Part shown: positions 51,117 to 53,206 of the stretch, in pieces | Numbering within the stretch: position 1 is the stretch's first letter | How the letters are laid out: each line of letters begins with the position of its first letter | Origin: Pseudomonadota bacterium | GTDB lineage: Bacteria; Pseudomonadota; Alphaproteobacteria; Rhizobiales; Xanthobacteraceae | Assembly: GCA_018971625.1 (NCBI GenBank) | Contig: JAGXAJ010000023.1 | Location: 1 to 53,206 of the forward strand | Length of the DNA stretch: 53,206 bases | Direction: 5' to 3' | Made by a program: the position numbers and the translations under genes | Notes under the pieces: model-generated | The model's input: the letters and a program-made list of their open reading frames with translations, nothing else | Told to the model about the DNA's origin: nothing | Databases searched by the model: none

Positions 51117-51764
51117 TTAGTCGGATTCTTCTTCTATTTCCCGGCGTATCTCATCTAGCCGCTTACCTTGATATGTCCATTCCCAAGGTCCAGAGACGAC
51201 GTCCCACTCATAACCTAAAGCGTTTACCGCTCGTAAGGCCGCTTTGCTAATAGATAGCATCTCGCCGAGATACTCCACGTGATTATTTTCGTCCAAAGTC
51301 TTACAGGTGATGGAGGAATCCTTTTCTAACTGCAGTTCGGTCCCTGGCTTCATACCGATCATCGAGAACTTGAACCGACCCCTGCGTTTCGCGGCCTCGA
51401 CCTCTGCCTTCACTTCAGAAGCCGTTTCGGTAGTTTCTGGCAGATTTTCGAAGATTTCCTGTCCAGTCTTGATCTCTTTTTTTGCTCCAATAAGCAGCGC
51501 AGCCTTTACACGCTCGGGTGCAATTCGAAAAAACTCCCGGCTCTTGCTGATCCGGTGATCGCCGAATGCATCGTGTATGTGCTTCTCGACAAACTTGCAG
51601 TCCTCAACCTCACAAGCATAAAAAACCTCGAAGGGGAGAGGTACGCCAGTTTGAAAAAAGCCGCGTACCCGTGTCGCCAAGTCACCTTGGGTGCAACCAA
51701 TCTTCACAACACCTGGCATGGCCTCATTGGTTAGTCCATAAACAATCTCAGCCACTTCCTGCAC
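51117..51764 (-). CDS. GIY-YIG (T5orf172-like) domain protein with RAMA-like C-terminus
   Basis: 215 residues. IVYGLTNEAMPGVVKIGCTQ then GDLATRVRGFF and CKFVEKHIHDAFGDHRISKS then REFFRI match the T5orf172/Mug113 subgroup of the GIY-YIG superfamily. A charged linker (about 105-135) leads to KPGTELQLEK, VEYLGEMLSISKAALRAVNA and WEWTYQGKRLDEIRREI, which resembles the RAMA domain found with restriction and methylation systems. A DNA-processing or defence role is inferred, not shown. It lies 29 bases after livF but is AT-richer than it, suggesting separate acquisition. Start GTG 51764 has no good ribosome site. Confidence 0.65.
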   Translation of the reverse strand: MQEVAEIVYGLTNEAMPGVVKIGCTQGDLATRVRGFFQTGVPLPFEVFYACEVEDCKFVEKHIHDAFGDHRISKSREFFRIAPERVKAALLIGAKKEIKTGQEIFENLPETTETASEVKAEVEAAKRRGRFKFSMIGMKPGTELQLEKDSSITCKTLDENNHVEYLGEMLSISKAALRAVNALGYEWDVVSGPWEWTYQGKRLDEIRREIEEESD

Positions 51765-51793
51765 TCAATTCAAGGTCCGTCGGAGCCTTAGGT

Positions 51794-52516
51794 TCACGCA
51801 ATCGTCCATTCTTCCGCGCTGGCGCCGGCGAGTGAGCGGACGCGGCTTTCGTCGGCGGCGAGTTCTGCGGCGGTACCGGAATAGACGATCACGCCGTCAT
51901 CCAGCACATAGGCGTTGTCGGCGATCTCCAGGCTCATTCGCGCATTCTGCTCGACCAGCAGCACCGAGATGCCTTCGGCCTTCATCTGCTGCACGATGCG
52001 AAACACCTCGCGCACGATCAGCGGCGCCAGGCCCTGCGACGGCTCGTCGAGGATCAACAGCCGCGGATTGAGCAACAATGCGCGCCCGATCGACAGCATT
52101 TCCTGTTCGCCGCCGGACAATTGCCGGCCGCGGTTCATCCTGCGCTCCTCGAGGCGCGGGAAAAGTTTGTAGATCCGCGCGATATCCCAAGGGCCGTCGC
52201 GCTCCAGCGGCACCTTGAGGTTTTCCTCGACGCTGAGATTGGCGAAGATGCGCCGGCCTTCCGGCACGAAGCCGACGCCTTTTGCAGCGATCCGGAACGT
52301 CGGCCAGCGCGTGGTGTCCTCGCCGAACACCGTGATCTTGCCTTCGCGCGCCGGCGTCAGCCCGATCAGGCTGCGCAGCGTCGTGCTTTTGCCGGCGCCG
52401 TTGCGTCCGAGCAGGGCGGTGATCTTGCCTTCCTCGACTTCAAGGCTGACGCCATGGAGGATGTGGCTTTTGCCGTAGTAGGTATGGAGGCCTGTGGCCG
52501 TCAGGGCTGCGGTCAT
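51794..52516 (-). CDS. livF: Branched-chain amino-acid ABC transporter ATPase LivF
   Basis: 240 residues. Walker A GRNGAGKST (about 37-45), signature LSGGEQEMLSIGRAL, Walker B LLILDEPSQGL and the H-loop region (VLLVEQN, with Gln/Asn as is usual in LivF). LivF and LivG form the ATPase pair of the HAAT importer for leucine-type amino acids or related substrates. Start overlaps the livG stop (ATGA). The permeases and binding protein are not in the window. Confidence 0.9.
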   Translation of the reverse strand: MTAALTATGLHTYYGKSHILHGVSLEVEEGKITALLGRNGAGKSTTLRSLIGLTPAREGKITVFGEDTTRWPTFRIAAKGVGFVPEGRRIFANLSVEENLKVPLERDGPWDIARIYKLFPRLEERRMNRGRQLSGGEQEMLSIGRALLLNPRLLILDEPSQGLAPLIVREVFRIVQQMKAEGISVLLVEQNARMSLEIADNAYVLDDGVIVYSGTAAELAADESRVRSLAGASAEEWTIA

Positions 52517-53206
52517 GCGGCGTTACCCAGATAGGCGGCCTGAACAGTCTCGTTGGCGGCGATTTCCTTCGGCGTGCCCTGCGCCAGCATCCGGCCCTGG
52601 TCCAATACGCAGATGCGATCGGCGAGATGGAACACCACGCGCATGTCGTGCTCGATCAGCACGATCGTGTAGTTGCTGTCGCGGTGCAGCCGGCGAATCA
52701 ACTGGGTGATCTGGTAAGTCTCCTGGTCACCCATGCCGGCGGTCGGCTCGTCGAGCAGCAAGAGGTGCGGCTGCAGCGCCAGCGCCATCGCGATTTCGGA
52801 GGCGCGCTGATCGTCGTGCGAAAGCTCGCCGACCAGCCGGTCGGCCTTGGCTTCCAGCGACACCAGCTTGAGCGTCGCCTCGACGCGCTGGTGGATTTGC
52901 GCGGCCTCGATGCGGTTGATCCAGGGCCGCAGCCGGTAGCCGGCGGCGACTTCGGCCGCGGTGCGGACATTCTCGAAAACGGTCAGTTCAGGAAAGATTT
53001 CAGTGATCTGGAACGTTCGCGCCATGCCGCGGATGACGCGCTGATGGGTTGCGAGCTTGGTGATGTCCTGGCCGTCGAATTTGATGGTGCCGGAGGTCGG
53101 CGGAAAAAATCCGCTGATCAGGTTGAAGAACGTCGTCTTGCCGGCGCCGTTCGGCCCGATGATCGCGCACATCTCGCCTTTCGCCACCTGCAGCGAAACA
53201 TCACGC
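52513..53206 (-). CDS. livG: Branched-chain amino-acid ABC transporter ATPase LivG, partial
   Basis: The last 231 residues of LivG; the N-terminus lies beyond the right edge. Walker A GPNGAGKTT, Q-loop MARTFQITEIFPELTVFENV, signature LSHDDQRASEIAMAL (a variant of LSxGxQ with Asp-Asp), Walker B LLLLDEPTAGM and H-loop VLIEHDM are visible. Coupled to livF by an ATGA overlap. Confidence 0.9.
   Translation of the reverse strand, partial: RDVSLQVAKGEMCAIIGPNGAGKTTFFNLISGFFPPTSGTIKFDGQDITKLATHQRVIRGMARTFQITEIFPELTVFENVRTAAEVAAGYRLRPWINRIEAAQIHQRVEATLKLVSLEAKADRLVGELSHDDQRASEIAMALALQPHLLLLDEPTAGMGDQETYQITQLIRRLHRDSNYTIVLIEHDMRVVFHLADRICVLDQGRMLAQGTPKEIAANETVQAAYLGNAA

Noticed and set aside
1..53206. 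Search for CRISPR arrays, rRNA, complete tRNA, IS elements, prophage genes
   Set aside because: No regularly spaced repeats, no rRNA or complete tRNA, no transposase or integrase sequence was recognised by reading.

Overview
The window (53.2 kb, GC-rich) reads as chromosome from an alphaproteobacterium of the Nitrobacteraceae/Bradyrhizobiaceae, close to Nitrobacter, Bradyrhizobium or Rhodopseudomonas. Support for this: several hopanoid-lipid genes; small proteins typical of bradyrhizobia (DUF2786, PRC-barrel, DUF4142, SANT-like); two copies of a twin-hairpin intergenic repeat of a kind I associate with this family; and a NarG/NxrA-type molybdopterin subunit at the left edge. That fragment together with an ammonia-oxidiser-type ncgABC-nirK cluster makes a nitrite oxidiser (Nitrobacter-like) the best guess. 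The fragment alone cannot separate nitrite oxidoreductase from nitrate reductase.

Layout. 1-197: first 65 codons of narG/nxrA, leaving the window leftwards, preceded by decayed coding sequence. 0.97-4.2 kb: small or unknown proteins, one of them frameshifted, with long empty stretches. 4.3-17.9 kb: a lipid and membrane island with hpnN, a membrane protein, a YkoP-like protein, a cyclopropane fatty-acid synthase and hpnI on the minus strand; hpnG and hpnA on the plus strand; then two AI-2E-type permeases, hpnB and a PAQR/hemolysin III protein on the minus strand. 18.3-30.4 kb: one plus-strand operon of twelve tightly coupled genes, actABCDEF (alternative complex III), a small membrane protein, a SCO copper chaperone and the four subunits of a caa3 oxygen reductase. 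30.5-39.2 kb: hpnK, an HtrA-like protease, small proteins, an unassigned PLP-fold enzyme, a PAP2 phosphatase and an isochorismatase-fold hydrolase. 39.8-46.0 kb: an orphan aa3-type CoxC, an NsrR repressor, a CcmI-like TPR protein and ncgA-ncgB-ncgC-nirK. 46-53.2 kb: the repeats, unknown proteins, a metallo-beta-lactamase-fold protein, a LysR regulator, an MCE/MlaD protein, a GIY-YIG/RAMA protein and livF-livG of a branched-chain amino-acid ABC transporter, which runs off the right edge.

How the parts fit. Alternative complex III oxidises quinol and passes electrons to the caa3 oxidase, giving a complete quinol-to-oxygen branch. NirK reduces nitrite to NO, with NcgA (two-domain multicopper oxidase) and the c-type cytochromes NcgB and NcgC as partners. 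NsrR senses NO. I find two 23-bp NsrR-type operators, one before the TPR gene and one at the start of ncgA, which would place the TPR protein, ncgABC and nirK in one NO-responsive regulon. The hopanoid genes surround the respiratory operon, so membrane remodelling and respiration genes are interleaved here.
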